A stretch of 64,000 nt of DNA from Paracoccaceae bacterium (GTDB lineage: Bacteria; Pseudomonadota; Alphaproteobacteria; Rhodobacterales; Rhodobacteraceae), in the NCBI GenBank assembly GCA_902602765.1, contig CACKSH010000001.1, forward strand, positions 124,001-188,000. Reading direction: 5' to 3'. Shown piece after piece: positions 27,460 to 36,139 of the stretch. Numbering within the stretch: the first letter of the stretch is position 1; each line of letters opens with the position of its first letter. The notes under the pieces are model-generated. The model was not told where the DNA came from and did not search any database. It saw only the letters and a program-made list of their open reading frames with translations. The position numbers and the translations under genes are program-made.

Positions 27460-27560
27460 GAATACTGTCCCTATGTATCACGGGTAAAGCTTAGCATATA
27501 TTTAAATGAGATCTAAATATTTTTTAATAAGATCTAAATATTTTATAAAAAGTTAAAAAA

Positions 27561-28307
27561 TTAAAATTTTAATCCATCATAAATTAGCTTCACAGAGATT
27601 AACAACAAAGCCCATGTAACAATTTTAAAGAAAACTTTTTCTGATATAATTTTTATAATTCTAACACCAATAAATACAGCAATAGTCGCAGGTATCATGA
27701 GGTAAAGTGATTTTAAAAGGGTCGTTAATGTCATTTGATTTAACATAAAGTAAGGGATGGCTTTAATTAAATTACAGTAGCTAAATGCAAGGACTGATGT
27801 ACCCACAAAAACTGATTTTCTTAAACCAAGTGGTAAGGTAAAGATTTGCCACGGCGGACCACCGTTGTGGCTAATGAAGCTCGTAAACCCTGCAACAGTG
27901 CACCAAAAAACGCCCGATTTAGTATTAATATCCTTACTAATTTTTGAAAAATCTACCCTATAAAAAATTTGTTTTAGTGAGAAAACAAAACCCATTAGGC
28001 CAATCATCAATGTAACTACCCACTCCAAAACAATATGAGCGATGAGCCCGCCAATCAAAACGCCGAGCGTCATCCCAATAAAACTTATTTTTAAAACTTG
28101 CCAGTCGAAGTCTCTTCTGTAGGCTCTGATGGCGAATATATCCGATACAATATAAATTGGTAATAATAATCCAGCGGCCGCTACAGGAGACATAATAAGT
28201 GATAAACTTGGTACGGCTAAACCTGCCACTACAGGAAGTCCTCCCTTACCAAGTCCAACAAAAATTGCTGCAAGGGTCATCAAAGGCCAAAAATATTCAG
28301 AGTCCAT
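27561..28307 (-). CDS. TauE/SafE (TSUP) family permease
   Basis: 248-residue membrane protein with about eight helices. The N-terminal repeat has FVGLGKGGLPVVAGLAVPSL (about 17-36) and the second half has GFTSFISHNGGPPWQIFTLP (about 137-156), both typical of sulfite/organosulfonate exporters of the TSUP family. The substrate may be sulfite, sulfoacetate or another small anion. A GST-like gene lies 30 bp upstream on the same strand and may be co-transcribed. Confidence 0.88.
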   Translation of the reverse strand: MDSEYFWPLMTLAAIFVGLGKGGLPVVAGLAVPSLSLIMSPVAAAGLLLPIYIVSDIFAIRAYRRDFDWQVLKISFIGMTLGVLIGGLIAHIVLEWVVTLMIGLMGFVFSLKQIFYRVDFSKISKDINTKSGVFWCTVAGFTSFISHNGGPPWQIFTLPLGLRKSVFVGTSVLAFSYCNLIKAIPYFMLNQMTLTTLLKSLYLMIPATIAVFIGVRIIKIISEKVFFKIVTWALLLISVKLIYDGLKF

Positions 28308-28337
28308 CTTTGAAAACCCATACCCTTAATAGTTGTT

Positions 28338-29003
28338 TTAAAAGTTACCTCTTGGGTAATTATTTGGATACGTTTTTTGCACCCAACTCTTTATTTTCTC
28401 ATGATTATCTACTGCTAAACATAGCCTTTTAAGTTTTGGGAAAAGGGTAATCATGTCTTTAGGAAATCCGTCTATAACGCCTGATGTAAACCATCCTAAA
28501 AGACGCCAAATAGCAATGTCAGCAATCGTAATTGTTTTTGATGAAACCCACTTTGAGTCTGGTTGGATACAGTTTTCAAGCATAAGTAATTTTCGTCTTA
28601 AAAGACCTTCAGCTAACTCGGTCCGTGCTGCGACTTTTTTGGTTTGCTCAGAAATAGTGTTAGTATTTGAAAATAAAACGTTAAGATCAGTAACAAAATC
28701 AATAAACTGATCTATTTTTGCGGCTTCAATTGGGTTATTTTTAGGATACAGTCCGCTAAGTTTACCACAAAACCTAGCAATTGCACCCGTTTGAGCGATG
28801 GAAACATTGTCAATCACCAGGCACGGTATTTGATGAAATGGTATAGATATTCCATTAAATAGTTTACCATTCTCTTTAAGATGACGAAATTCGTTTTTCT
28901 TTATTCTGACATCGTCAAAGTCTATGTCTCCAAAATATAAGGCTATTCTGCCTACCTCTGCTCGCCAAAACGGCATATCCCCATATATGAATTGAAGTTT
29001 CAT
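28338..29003 (-). CDS. glutathione S-transferase family protein
   Basis: 221 residues. The N-terminal thioredoxin-like domain contains the cis-proline motif QIPCLVID (about 58-65) and SIAQTGAIARFCG (about 68-80), which binds glutathione. The C-terminal helical domain includes TIADIAIWRLLGW (about 162-174) with the conserved N-capping Asp. The arrangement resembles sigma-type GSTs. The substrate is unknown. The next gene on the same strand is the TSUP permease. Confidence 0.85.
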   Translation of the reverse strand: MKLQFIYGDMPFWRAEVGRIALYFGDIDFDDVRIKKNEFRHLKENGKLFNGISIPFHQIPCLVIDNVSIAQTGAIARFCGKLSGLYPKNNPIEAAKIDQFIDFVTDLNVLFSNTNTISEQTKKVAARTELAEGLLRRKLLMLENCIQPDSKWVSSKTITIADIAIWRLLGWFTSGVIDGFPKDMITLFPKLKRLCLAVDNHEKIKSWVQKTYPNNYPRGNF

Positions 29004-29218
29004 TACATAATCCAGTCTAAATTTTTAAATTTTTTGAGTAAACTCTGTTATCACTGATAAGTAGTATCTGAAAGGACTAGCATAGTAATAGCTTAAAAAC
29101 CAAAATAATAAACTTTGATCGAATTGAAAAAAACTCCACACTTCATAATAGGAACGGTTTAACTTGAAACGTAGTTTTATTTTTTTTCTAACAATTTTAT
29201 ATTTAGCGGAGATAAAAT

Positions 29219-30184
29219 ATGGCAAAGCTTGGAGTTCCTAAAGTTCACAAGAAAGGTCCATTTGTGGGACCGCAAACCTTTATGAATATTCCATATTCGA
29301 CTGACTTCAGCTCTTCTCAAGCAGTAATTCTTGGTGTCCCTTTTGATGGGGGTTTGCACCCAACACGAATAGGATCTCGGACAGGGCCTGCGTCAATTCG
29401 TGAGCACTCACAACTTGTCAGACCTTTTCAACCGCCCCACGCAACCTACAACCCTCTAGAACTTTTAAAGGTTGTCGATTGTGGTGATGCAGACACGACA
29501 CCAAGCATAATTGAGGAAAGTTTTGCTGAAATTGAGGAGGCAGCCTCTGAAATTTTTAAGGGAGACGCAATACCTATTGCATTAGGTGGAGATGGAAATA
29601 TCACCCTACCCCTCCTCCGAGCAGCAAGTAAGAATTATTCAGACCTAGTGGTATTGCATATCGACGCTCATACTGACACCTACAGAGGAGAGGGAAACCA
29701 AGATTACTTGCGTTTTAATGTAGCTACTACATTCACAAGAGCAGCCGAAGAGTCTCTCATTGATGTAAAATCATCTCTACATATTGGCGCGCGTGGGCCT
29801 ACCAATGATAGCAGTGTTTTTGCTCATACTCGAGATGTTGGATATGGGTTAATAAATGGCACAGAATTATTTAATGCTGGTTTAAATAATACGGCAAAGA
29901 AAATTGTAAGAAAACTTGAAGGAAGGCCTGTTTATCTCTGTTTTGACATGGATTTCTTTGATCCTTCCTGCGCTCCAGGTGTATGCACCCCTACTTGGGG
30001 TGGCGCCTCGTCGCGTGAAGGACTTGAACTATTGCAAAGCCTTACTGGTTTAAATGTGGTTGGAGCGGACATTAATACAGTATCTCCACCTCACGATGTC
30101 TCGGGAATGACGGCGTTTCTCGCAGCAACCGTGGGTTTGGAAATTTTATCACTTATCTGCCACTCTAAGGGTCTTGTGAAATAA
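29219..30184 (+). CDS. agmatinase/ureohydrolase family protein lacking one Mn ligand
   Basis: 321-residue arginase-fold protein. Metal ligands are visible in HIDAHTD (Asp149, His151, Asp153) and FDMDFFDPS (Asp243, Asp245). The first metal-binding motif, normally GGDH, reads GGDGN with Gly126 in the histidine place. LGVPFDGGLHPTRIGSRTGP near 38-57 and the CAPGVCTPTWGG block follow the agmatinase/guanidino-acid hydrolase pattern. The substrate, a guanidino compound such as agmatine or guanidinobutyrate, is not certain. A strong GCGGAG site precedes the ATG. A cupin gene begins directly at its stop codon. Confidence 0.82.
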   Translation: MAKLGVPKVHKKGPFVGPQTFMNIPYSTDFSSSQAVILGVPFDGGLHPTRIGSRTGPASIREHSQLVRPFQPPHATYNPLELLKVVDCGDADTTPSIIEESFAEIEEAASEIFKGDAIPIALGGDGNITLPLLRAASKNYSDLVVLHIDAHTDTYRGEGNQDYLRFNVATTFTRAAEESLIDVKSSLHIGARGPTNDSSVFAHTRDVGYGLINGTELFNAGLNNTAKKIVRKLEGRPVYLCFDMDFFDPSCAPGVCTPTWGGASSREGLELLQSLTGLNVVGADINTVSPPHDVSGMTAFLAATVGLEILSLICHSKGLVK

Positions 30185-30622
30185 GTGGCTCAGTATTTTG
30201 ATTTAGAAAGTGTATGCAAAATGGAAATTTTTTTAAAATCGTTAGCCGATGTAAAGTGGGAAAAATCAACTAAAGTCCGTATCGCGTCAGGCGCCAATCC
30301 AAAAACAGAGTGGAAGCATTTAATTGATAATGAGATTTGTGGTAGCGAAGGTGTTAGTGTTGGATATGGAAAAATACCTGTCGGAGAGTATCTGCCACTC
30401 CATACACATGAGCCACAAGAAATATACTTTATTACGAGAGGGACTGGTCTCTTAAGTCAAGATGACACGAACTTAAAGGAAATTTCCGAAGGGGATATTG
30501 TTTATATCCCTTGCAATAAACAACACGGTCTCAAAAATACTGGAGGTATTGATTTAGAGTATCTTTTTATTTTCATGATCGATAATTGGCATGAAGTACG
30601 GTATAATTTTATAAAAAGATGA
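30185..30622 (+). CDS. cupin-domain protein
   Basis: 145-residue single cupin. The metal-binding motif LHTHEPQEIYFITRGTG (about 76-92) and the second motif with PCNKQHGLKNTG (about 113-124) are complete (His, His, Glu, His). The GTG start directly follows the ureohydrolase TAA, so the two are co-transcribed. An ATG at 30221 is a possible shorter start. The pairing hints at a pathway for a nitrogenous compound; the reaction is unknown. It is convergent with the P5C reductase-like gene, 3 bp between stops. Confidence 0.75.
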   Translation: MAQYFDLESVCKMEIFLKSLADVKWEKSTKVRIASGANPKTEWKHLIDNEICGSEGVSVGYGKIPVGEYLPLHTHEPQEIYFITRGTGLLSQDDTNLKEISEGDIVYIPCNKQHGLKNTGGIDLEYLFIFMIDNWHEVRYNFIKR

Positions 30623-30625
30623 ATA

Positions 30626-31384
30626 TTAATTGATATTTAGCCTTTTTCCTAACTGTGATAATCCATTGTATAAAGCGTCTTCAGTGCCCTCATTTTTCAT
30701 ATGATTTCGCAACTGAGCGTTCAAACCGCCTTCAGTAGCTAATGAATTTAACTCTTGATTAATTCTGCCTAATCCGTCCTTTTTCATTCCAGAGTAAGTG
30801 CCTGCCATCAAGCTAATCAGATAGCTTTCTGCTTTTTCAGGCGAGTCTAGATGTTCTACAAGCCACTTTTTAGCTACCTCCATTTGAGCGAGAGAACTGG
30901 AAAGAATAGCAGTCGCTGCGAAAAAAGGTGTAAGTTCCGCCTCATTAGACAATTCAATAATTAAATTTTCTGAACCAAATAACTCTAATAGCTTTTTATT
31001 TGCAGGGTATACGGGTAAAGGACATCTTCCATTTTCTATCATTGGCAAGGGAATTGTAATTGCTATGTCACGAGCTGGCGTACATAGGGTTTGTAGCGTT
31101 TGTAAATTCACACCGAGAATAAAGGAAATTATGGTTTGATCTTTCCTAAACGATATTGAGCTCAACAACTTCTCTGTAATGTCCTCCATAATTGCCAAAA
31201 ATATAACATCTGATTCATCTACCACTTCCTGTGGTGAAGCGATGTTCACGTCGTCAAATTTTGACACCAATCTATTTGAGATTTCTTTATTACGTTCCGT
31301 TATTGTGATACTGTAGCCACGTCCAACCAAGGCAAGTATACAAGAATTTGCTATTTTTCCTGTACCTATAAAACCAATTTTCAT
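30626..31384 (-). CDS. pyrroline-5-carboxylate reductase-like protein
   Basis: 252 residues. The N-terminal Rossmann domain starts MKIGFIGTGKIANSCILAL, and the C-terminal helical domain ends with SLATEGGLNAQLRNHM, the ProC-like substrate-binding loop (usually TPGGTT) in an altered form. ProC reduces pyrroline-5-carboxylate to proline. The altered loop and the neighbours suggest it may act on a related imine instead. Length is slightly short for ProC (about 270). It is monocistronic and divergent from the DmdA-like gene. Confidence 0.75.
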   Translation of the reverse strand: MKIGFIGTGKIANSCILALVGRGYSITITERNKEISNRLVSKFDDVNIASPQEVVDESDVIFLAIMEDITEKLLSSISFRKDQTIISFILGVNLQTLQTLCTPARDIAITIPLPMIENGRCPLPVYPANKKLLELFGSENLIIELSNEAELTPFFAATAILSSSLAQMEVAKKWLVEHLDSPEKAESYLISLMAGTYSGMKKDGLGRINQELNSLATEGGLNAQLRNHMKNEGTEDALYNGLSQLGKRLNIN

Positions 31385-31594
31385 TAGATGAATTCCGTCG
31401 TTTGTGTATGTTTTTAGTATATTTTTTTATTCCTGATGGAATACTTTTAAATCTGTGCGATGATATTAAAGCATGATTTTAAAAAATAATATTTCAAAAA
31501 TATATGAATAAAAAGTTCTTTTTAGTTTCTAAATTTATATTAAGATCGTCTAACGTAGATACAAATAGATCCAGCCGTCGTACGGGATGAAATT

Positions 31595-32773
31595 ATGGTA
31601 ACTAAACCGCATAAAGGTGCTACTCTCGCGATACAACCTCGTATTCGAAAGGGTGCTTTTTTCGATGCGTCCTGGCGGCACGGATGCAGAAAATTTTCTG
31701 TTTATAATCGGACGTATATATCTAGTACCTTTTCAGATCCAACCGCTGAATATTGGAACGTCACTAAAAATGTTGCGATTTGGCCGGTAATGGGTGAACG
31801 ACAAATAGAAATACGTGGGAAAGATGCTGCAAAATTTGTTCAGTTTTTAACTTCTAGAGACATGTCTAAATGTGCAGTTAACCAATGTAAGTATGCGCTA
31901 ATTACTGATCAGTCAGGAGGCATAGTCTGCGATCCAATCATCCTAAAATTGACACACGATCGTTTTTGGTTATCAACATCTGATTGTGATTTAGAGTTGT
32001 GGGCTAAAGGGGTTGCTGTAAATGCACCTTTTAAAGATGTAGCCATATCCGATGCCAATGTTTCGGTAATACAAATTCAAGGTCCTAAATCGCCCAACCT
32101 TGTTAATGATATGTTTGGAGACGATGTTTTAGATCTAAAATATTATTGGCATAAAACTGTAATTTTCCAAGGCAATGAACTGCAAATCTCGCGGACTGGT
32201 TGGAGTGGTGAGTTTGGTTACGAATTATACTTAGAGGATCACGAACAAGGTGATGCTTTATTTGACGCTCTTTTAGATACAGGTAAACCGTATGGAGTGG
32301 CGCCTGGCGCGGTTAACCAAACACGAAGGATCGAAAGTGGTATTCTTTCCTGGGGAGTAGATATGGGAATAGATGAAAATCCATATCAAGTCGGTCTTGG
32401 TCGTTTAGTAGAGCTTGAGAATGATAATCATTTTATTGGTCGAGCCGCTCTTGAGAAAATAAAAGATCAGCAAGTAGAAAAGATATTGGTAGGTCTCTTA
32501 ATTGATGGGTCTCCATTAGAGGCAAATGAATCTCCATGGAATTTATATTCTAATGGAAAAAATGTAGGAAAGCTTACGAGTCTATCCTACTCTCCCCGTT
32601 TGGAAAAAAATATTGCGTTAGGTCTCGTGAGTAAAGATTTTTCAGAAGTTGGGACAGAGCTTAGTGTTACTACTTGGGATGGTGAACGAAACTTATATGT
32701 TTCAGGGTTACCGTTTCTTCCTAAGTTACAGAATGGAGATGCTCGCTCGCTTTTGCAGTTATCAAAAAGATAA
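31595..32773 (+). CDS. GcvT-family methyltransferase, DMSP demethylase (DmdA)-like
   Basis: 392-residue folate-binding aminomethyltransferase fold. The N-terminal RIRKGAFFDASWRHG, VYNRTYISSTF and FLTSRDMSKCAVNQCKYAL, then LWAKGVA and RTGWSGEFGYELYL, follow the pattern of DmdA and close relatives, not glycine-cleavage T protein. DmdA moves a methyl group from dimethylsulfoniopropionate to tetrahydrofolate, giving methylmercaptopropionate. Several DmdA-like groups have other or unknown substrates, so the exact role is open. ACGGGATG precedes the ATG. It is followed by VOC, acyl-CoA ligase and AhpD-like genes on the same strand, a possible operon. Confidence 0.7.
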   Translation: MVTKPHKGATLAIQPRIRKGAFFDASWRHGCRKFSVYNRTYISSTFSDPTAEYWNVTKNVAIWPVMGERQIEIRGKDAAKFVQFLTSRDMSKCAVNQCKYALITDQSGGIVCDPIILKLTHDRFWLSTSDCDLELWAKGVAVNAPFKDVAISDANVSVIQIQGPKSPNLVNDMFGDDVLDLKYYWHKTVIFQGNELQISRTGWSGEFGYELYLEDHEQGDALFDALLDTGKPYGVAPGAVNQTRRIESGILSWGVDMGIDENPYQVGLGRLVELENDNHFIGRAALEKIKDQQVEKILVGLLIDGSPLEANESPWNLYSNGKNVGKLTSLSYSPRLEKNIALGLVSKDFSEVGTELSVTTWDGERNLYVSGLPFLPKLQNGDARSLLQLSKR

Positions 32774-32795
32774 ACTTTATTATAGGAATAATATA

Positions 32796-33302
32796 ATGGG
32801 AAAAGTAAAATCAATAAATCACATTGCGTTTGCAGTAAAAGATTTCAATGCAGCATTGGAAAATGCAATCCAAGTTTTAGGTGGTGAGATGATGATGGAA
32901 TTTGAGTCTATAGAGGATCGTTATAAAGGCGCCTGTGTTCGCTTTGGAGACAGCATTATGAGTTTTATATCCAGTGACGACCCAGAGAGCTTTATCAGCA
33001 AACATGTTGAAAAGTACGGAAATAGTATTCAACATATCGGTTTGGAAATTGATAATATAGAGGAGTACGTAGCCAATTTGGAAGAAAAAGGCGTTCGAGT
33101 TGACAAGTCAGAAATGAGTGATGTTGATTATCAGGAAGCTTTGGTCGGACCAAAAGTCGGAAACGGTGTTGTTTTACAATTAACCGGTTGGAAAGCTGGG
33201 CCCTTTGATGCAACTTACGATGGGTGTGATCGACTTTGTAGAAAGTACTCTCAAAATCCCAAATTAAACCTCTTGGCTGGCAACCAATTACCAAAACCAT
33301 AA
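32796..33302 (+). CDS. VOC superfamily protein, methylmalonyl-CoA epimerase-like
   Basis: 168 residues from the ATG at 32796, preceded by TAGGAA. SINHIAFAVKDFNAALE (about 6-22) and IQHIGLEIDNIEEYV (about 75-89) are the two metal-binding beta-alpha-beta modules of the VOC fold, with His residues in both. Methylmalonyl-CoA epimerase has the same organisation, but glyoxalases and dioxygenases do as well. A longer frame to 32649 only overlaps the upstream gene. It lies 22 bp after the DmdA-like gene and 21 bp before the ligase gene. Confidence 0.8.
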   Translation: MGKVKSINHIAFAVKDFNAALENAIQVLGGEMMMEFESIEDRYKGACVRFGDSIMSFISSDDPESFISKHVEKYGNSIQHIGLEIDNIEEYVANLEEKGVRVDKSEMSDVDYQEALVGPKVGNGVVLQLTGWKAGPFDATYDGCDRLCRKYSQNPKLNLLAGNQLPKP

Positions 33303-33323
33303 AATCAATTAGGGTAATAGGAA

Positions 33324-34952
33324 ATGCAGAGAAAACACTATGGGGTTTGGCCAAAAAACTTACCATACAGTTTACCTGCATCACCGGACTCTGTTTACAA
33401 AAATTTAGTTAATTCGGCAAAAAATTGTCCTTCTACTGTTGCAATAAAATTCTACGGCAAAGACCTAACCTTTTATGACCTATATCAAGAAACTCAGTTG
33501 ATTGCGGGTTATCTTTTTCAGATTTCAAGTATTAGAGAAAATGATCGAGTTGCATTATACATGCAAAACTCACCACAGTTTGTCATTGCTTATTACGCAA
33601 TTTTGGCTGCAAATGCAGTGATTGTTCCAATAAACCCTATGTGCAAAAGTGCTGAATTGGCCCACATAGTTAATGACTCCCAGTCTAAAGCGATAATATT
33701 TGGAGATGAGCTCTACAACGAAATTATCAATGCTAACCTAAAAATAGGGGAACGTCAGTTATTGGCAGCAACATATCATGATTATACTGGGAAATGTTCC
33801 GATATCGAGATACCCGCCTCCCTAACTATCAAAAGACCTACCCCGACCTGCTCGAGCTGGCGTACTGCTTTAGAATTAAATTTATCTGCAGCTGATCATA
33901 ACCGAACACCCGACGACTGGTGTATTATTCCATATAGTTCTGGAACAACTGGGCAACCTAAGGGATGTTTGCATACACACAGAAGTGTAAACGCGACAAT
34001 ATTTGCTTATCCACGTTGGGTCGGAGTAAAAAATGGCTCACAAGTATTAGCGACGCTACCGCTGTGTCATGTCACTGGCATGCAGCATTCAATGAATTTG
34101 CCAATACTTACTGCATCTACAATACATTTGATGACTCGATGGAATGCTCAGGCAGCAGCTGAAATTATCGAAAATGAAAAAATTCAACATTGGAGATCAA
34201 TTACCACTACAATGATTGATTTTCTTTCATTGAAGAATATTGAAAAATATGACCTTTCATCTCTTGAAGCGATAGGAGGAGGTGGCGCACAGATGCCAGA
34301 AAGTGTTGCAGAGAGAATGGAAAAGCTTATTGGGCTTGATTATATTGAAGCGTATGGCCTTACTGAAACAATGGCCCCTATTCATATTAATCCAGTAAAT
34401 TCTCCTAGAAGGCAATGCTTAGGTATTCCAATCTTTGATGTTGATACGCGCATTATAGAGCCCCAATCATGCCATGAGTTAGGTCCAAACGAAATCGGTG
34501 AAATAGTTACAAGCGCCCCACAGATTTTTGCTGGTTACTGGCAAAACGAAGAAGCCACAAATAATGCTTTTGTCAGTATAAATGGTAAAGATTTTTTTCG
34601 AACTGGTGATATTGGCTACTATGATGACGATGGTTATTTCTATTTTGTTGATCGTTTAAAGAGAATGATAAATGTATCTGGCTTAAAAGTTTGGCCAGCC
34701 GAAGTGGAGGCAATATTACACTCACATCCAGCTATTTCAGAGGCCTGTGTCGTTGGTGATCCTGATCCTCGCACGGGAGAACGAGTGCGAGCTGTCGTGG
34801 TGCTAGTTGATCCGTTGGAGGTGTTAACAGAGGACTCTTTTATTGATTGGTGTGGTAAGAATATGGCGAACTATAAAATTCCAAGAAATCTTGACATTAG
34901 AAAAGAATTACCACGTGGCACAGCAGGCAAGGTTCTATGGAAAAATTTGTAA
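33324..34952 (+). CDS. AMP-forming acyl-CoA ligase
   Basis: 542-residue adenylate-forming enzyme. Motifs are PYSSGTTGQPKG (A3, about 211-222), EAYGLTET (A5, about 338-345), FFRTGDIGYYDDDGY (A7, about 425-439), DRLKRMINVSG (A8) and GTAGKVLW with the catalytic Lys536. It activates a carboxylic acid with ATP and CoA. In the context of a DmdA-like gene it could act as a methylmercaptopropionate-CoA ligase (DmdB role), but substrate cannot be read from sequence. TAGGGTAATAGG precedes the ATG. Confidence 0.85.
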   Translation: MQRKHYGVWPKNLPYSLPASPDSVYKNLVNSAKNCPSTVAIKFYGKDLTFYDLYQETQLIAGYLFQISSIRENDRVALYMQNSPQFVIAYYAILAANAVIVPINPMCKSAELAHIVNDSQSKAIIFGDELYNEIINANLKIGERQLLAATYHDYTGKCSDIEIPASLTIKRPTPTCSSWRTALELNLSAADHNRTPDDWCIIPYSSGTTGQPKGCLHTHRSVNATIFAYPRWVGVKNGSQVLATLPLCHVTGMQHSMNLPILTASTIHLMTRWNAQAAAEIIENEKIQHWRSITTTMIDFLSLKNIEKYDLSSLEAIGGGGAQMPESVAERMEKLIGLDYIEAYGLTETMAPIHINPVNSPRRQCLGIPIFDVDTRIIEPQSCHELGPNEIGEIVTSAPQIFAGYWQNEEATNNAFVSINGKDFFRTGDIGYYDDDGYFYFVDRLKRMINVSGLKVWPAEVEAILHSHPAISEACVVGDPDPRTGERVRAVVVLVDPLEVLTEDSFIDWCGKNMANYKIPRNLDIRKELPRGTAGKVLWKNL

Positions 34953-35031
34953 TATTTTTAAACTAGGCAGAGGTATTTAAATATAAAACTATAATTAGGA
35001 AGATATTTTTTGAATTTATTAAGGAGAAAAA

Positions 35032-35601
35032 ATGCAAGATAAAAAAATCAGTCGATACCCTATTCCAAAGTTAAATAGTCTTCCAGAAGATATCAAAAAT
35101 CATATTGTGTCTGTTGAAGAAAAGCTTGGCTTTATTCCAAACGTGTTTTTAACGCTTGCATATAGACCGGATGAATTTCGTGCTTTTATGGCATACCATG
35201 ATGCACTAATGGAAAGACAAGGAGGCCTAACCAAAGCAGAGAAAGAGATGATTATTGTCGCGACATCGAATAGAAATGGGTGCCAGTATTGTGTAATAGC
35301 CCACGGTGCAATCCTTCGAGTACGTGCAAAAGATCCACTTATCGCAGATCAAGTAGCCATAAATTATAAAAAAGCTGACATATCCGAACGTCAAAAAGCT
35401 ATGCTAAAGTTTGCATTAAAAGTAACAGATGACTCAAAATCTATCTCAGATGAAGATTTCGAATACTTATCAGACAATGGTTTTAGTGAAGATGATATAT
35501 GGGATATCGCGGGTATAACTGCATTTTTTGGCCTCTCAAACCGCATGGCCAACTTTACTTCAATGAGACCAAATCCAGAATTTTATAAAATGGGAAGATA
35601 G
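35032..35601 (+). CDS. AhpD-like/carboxymuconolactone decarboxylase family protein
   Basis: 189-residue all-helical protein with the peroxidase-related redox motif CQYCVIAHG: Cys84, Cys87 and His91 in the CxxCxxxH pattern of AhpD. The C-terminal half (DIAGITAFFGLSNRMANFTS) is also typical. These proteins reduce peroxides through a relay or act as uncharacterised peroxidase-related enzymes. A strong AAGGAG precedes the ATG. It is the last gene of the 31.6-35.6 kb same-strand group, separated from the ligase by 79 bp. Confidence 0.85.
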   Translation: MQDKKISRYPIPKLNSLPEDIKNHIVSVEEKLGFIPNVFLTLAYRPDEFRAFMAYHDALMERQGGLTKAEKEMIIVATSNRNGCQYCVIAHGAILRVRAKDPLIADQVAINYKKADISERQKAMLKFALKVTDDSKSISDEDFEYLSDNGFSEDDIWDIAGITAFFGLSNRMANFTSMRPNPEFYKMGR

Positions 35602-35817
35602 ATATTAAGTGTTAGCAAATAAGGCCTAGCAACAGCTGCATGTCTTTCGTTGGGCTTTTGTCTTCTTTTTCATTGATTATTTTAGCTCAGTATTAACTTC
35701 AATTACAGTTTTTAACATATTGTTTTCAAAATCTATTTAGTATTCCATATATTCATAAATGGATTCAAAACTATGTTTCTTTGCTTTTTATAATCGTAGC
35801 CAAAAGGCACCTCAATT

Positions 35818-36099
35818 TTAGGAATTCTCATTGATGTTATTTTTAACTCTATAAGGCCTCTCCTTACTGAGCCGTCTACTTTGCATTATGTCAAGCTCAG
35901 ATATAGCAGAACTGAAATCCCCTGTACTTTGCAATGCTTTAAAGTATGCCCTTTTAACAGACGAGGGGCTCCAAGGTAAGTCTGCATCACGTAACCAACG
36001 GCGTAAATAAGGTGGTAGACGATCGAATTCTTCCATTCGATCGCCTTTCGAAACCTTCTTTTTCAGTGATATGCTACCCAAGTTACGGTTCATCGCCAA
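35818..36099 (-). CDS. DUF6525-like small protein
   Basis: 93-residue basic protein. The central block EFDRLPPYLRRWLRDADLPW followed by SPSSVKRAY and ALQSTGDFSSAI resembles DUF6525, a small family of unknown role in Rhodobacterales and relatives. The N-terminal NRNLGSISLKK also fits. ATGs at 36099 and 36093 are both possible starts. It lies 40 bp downstream of znuA on the same strand, but nothing links it to zinc. Confidence 0.6.
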   Translation of the reverse strand: MAMNRNLGSISLKKKVSKGDRMEEFDRLPPYLRRWLRDADLPWSPSSVKRAYFKALQSTGDFSSAISELDIMQSRRLSKERPYRVKNNINENS

Positions 36100-36139
36100 T
36101 TAACTTAAAAATAATATATGAAATGATCTAAAATGTGTA

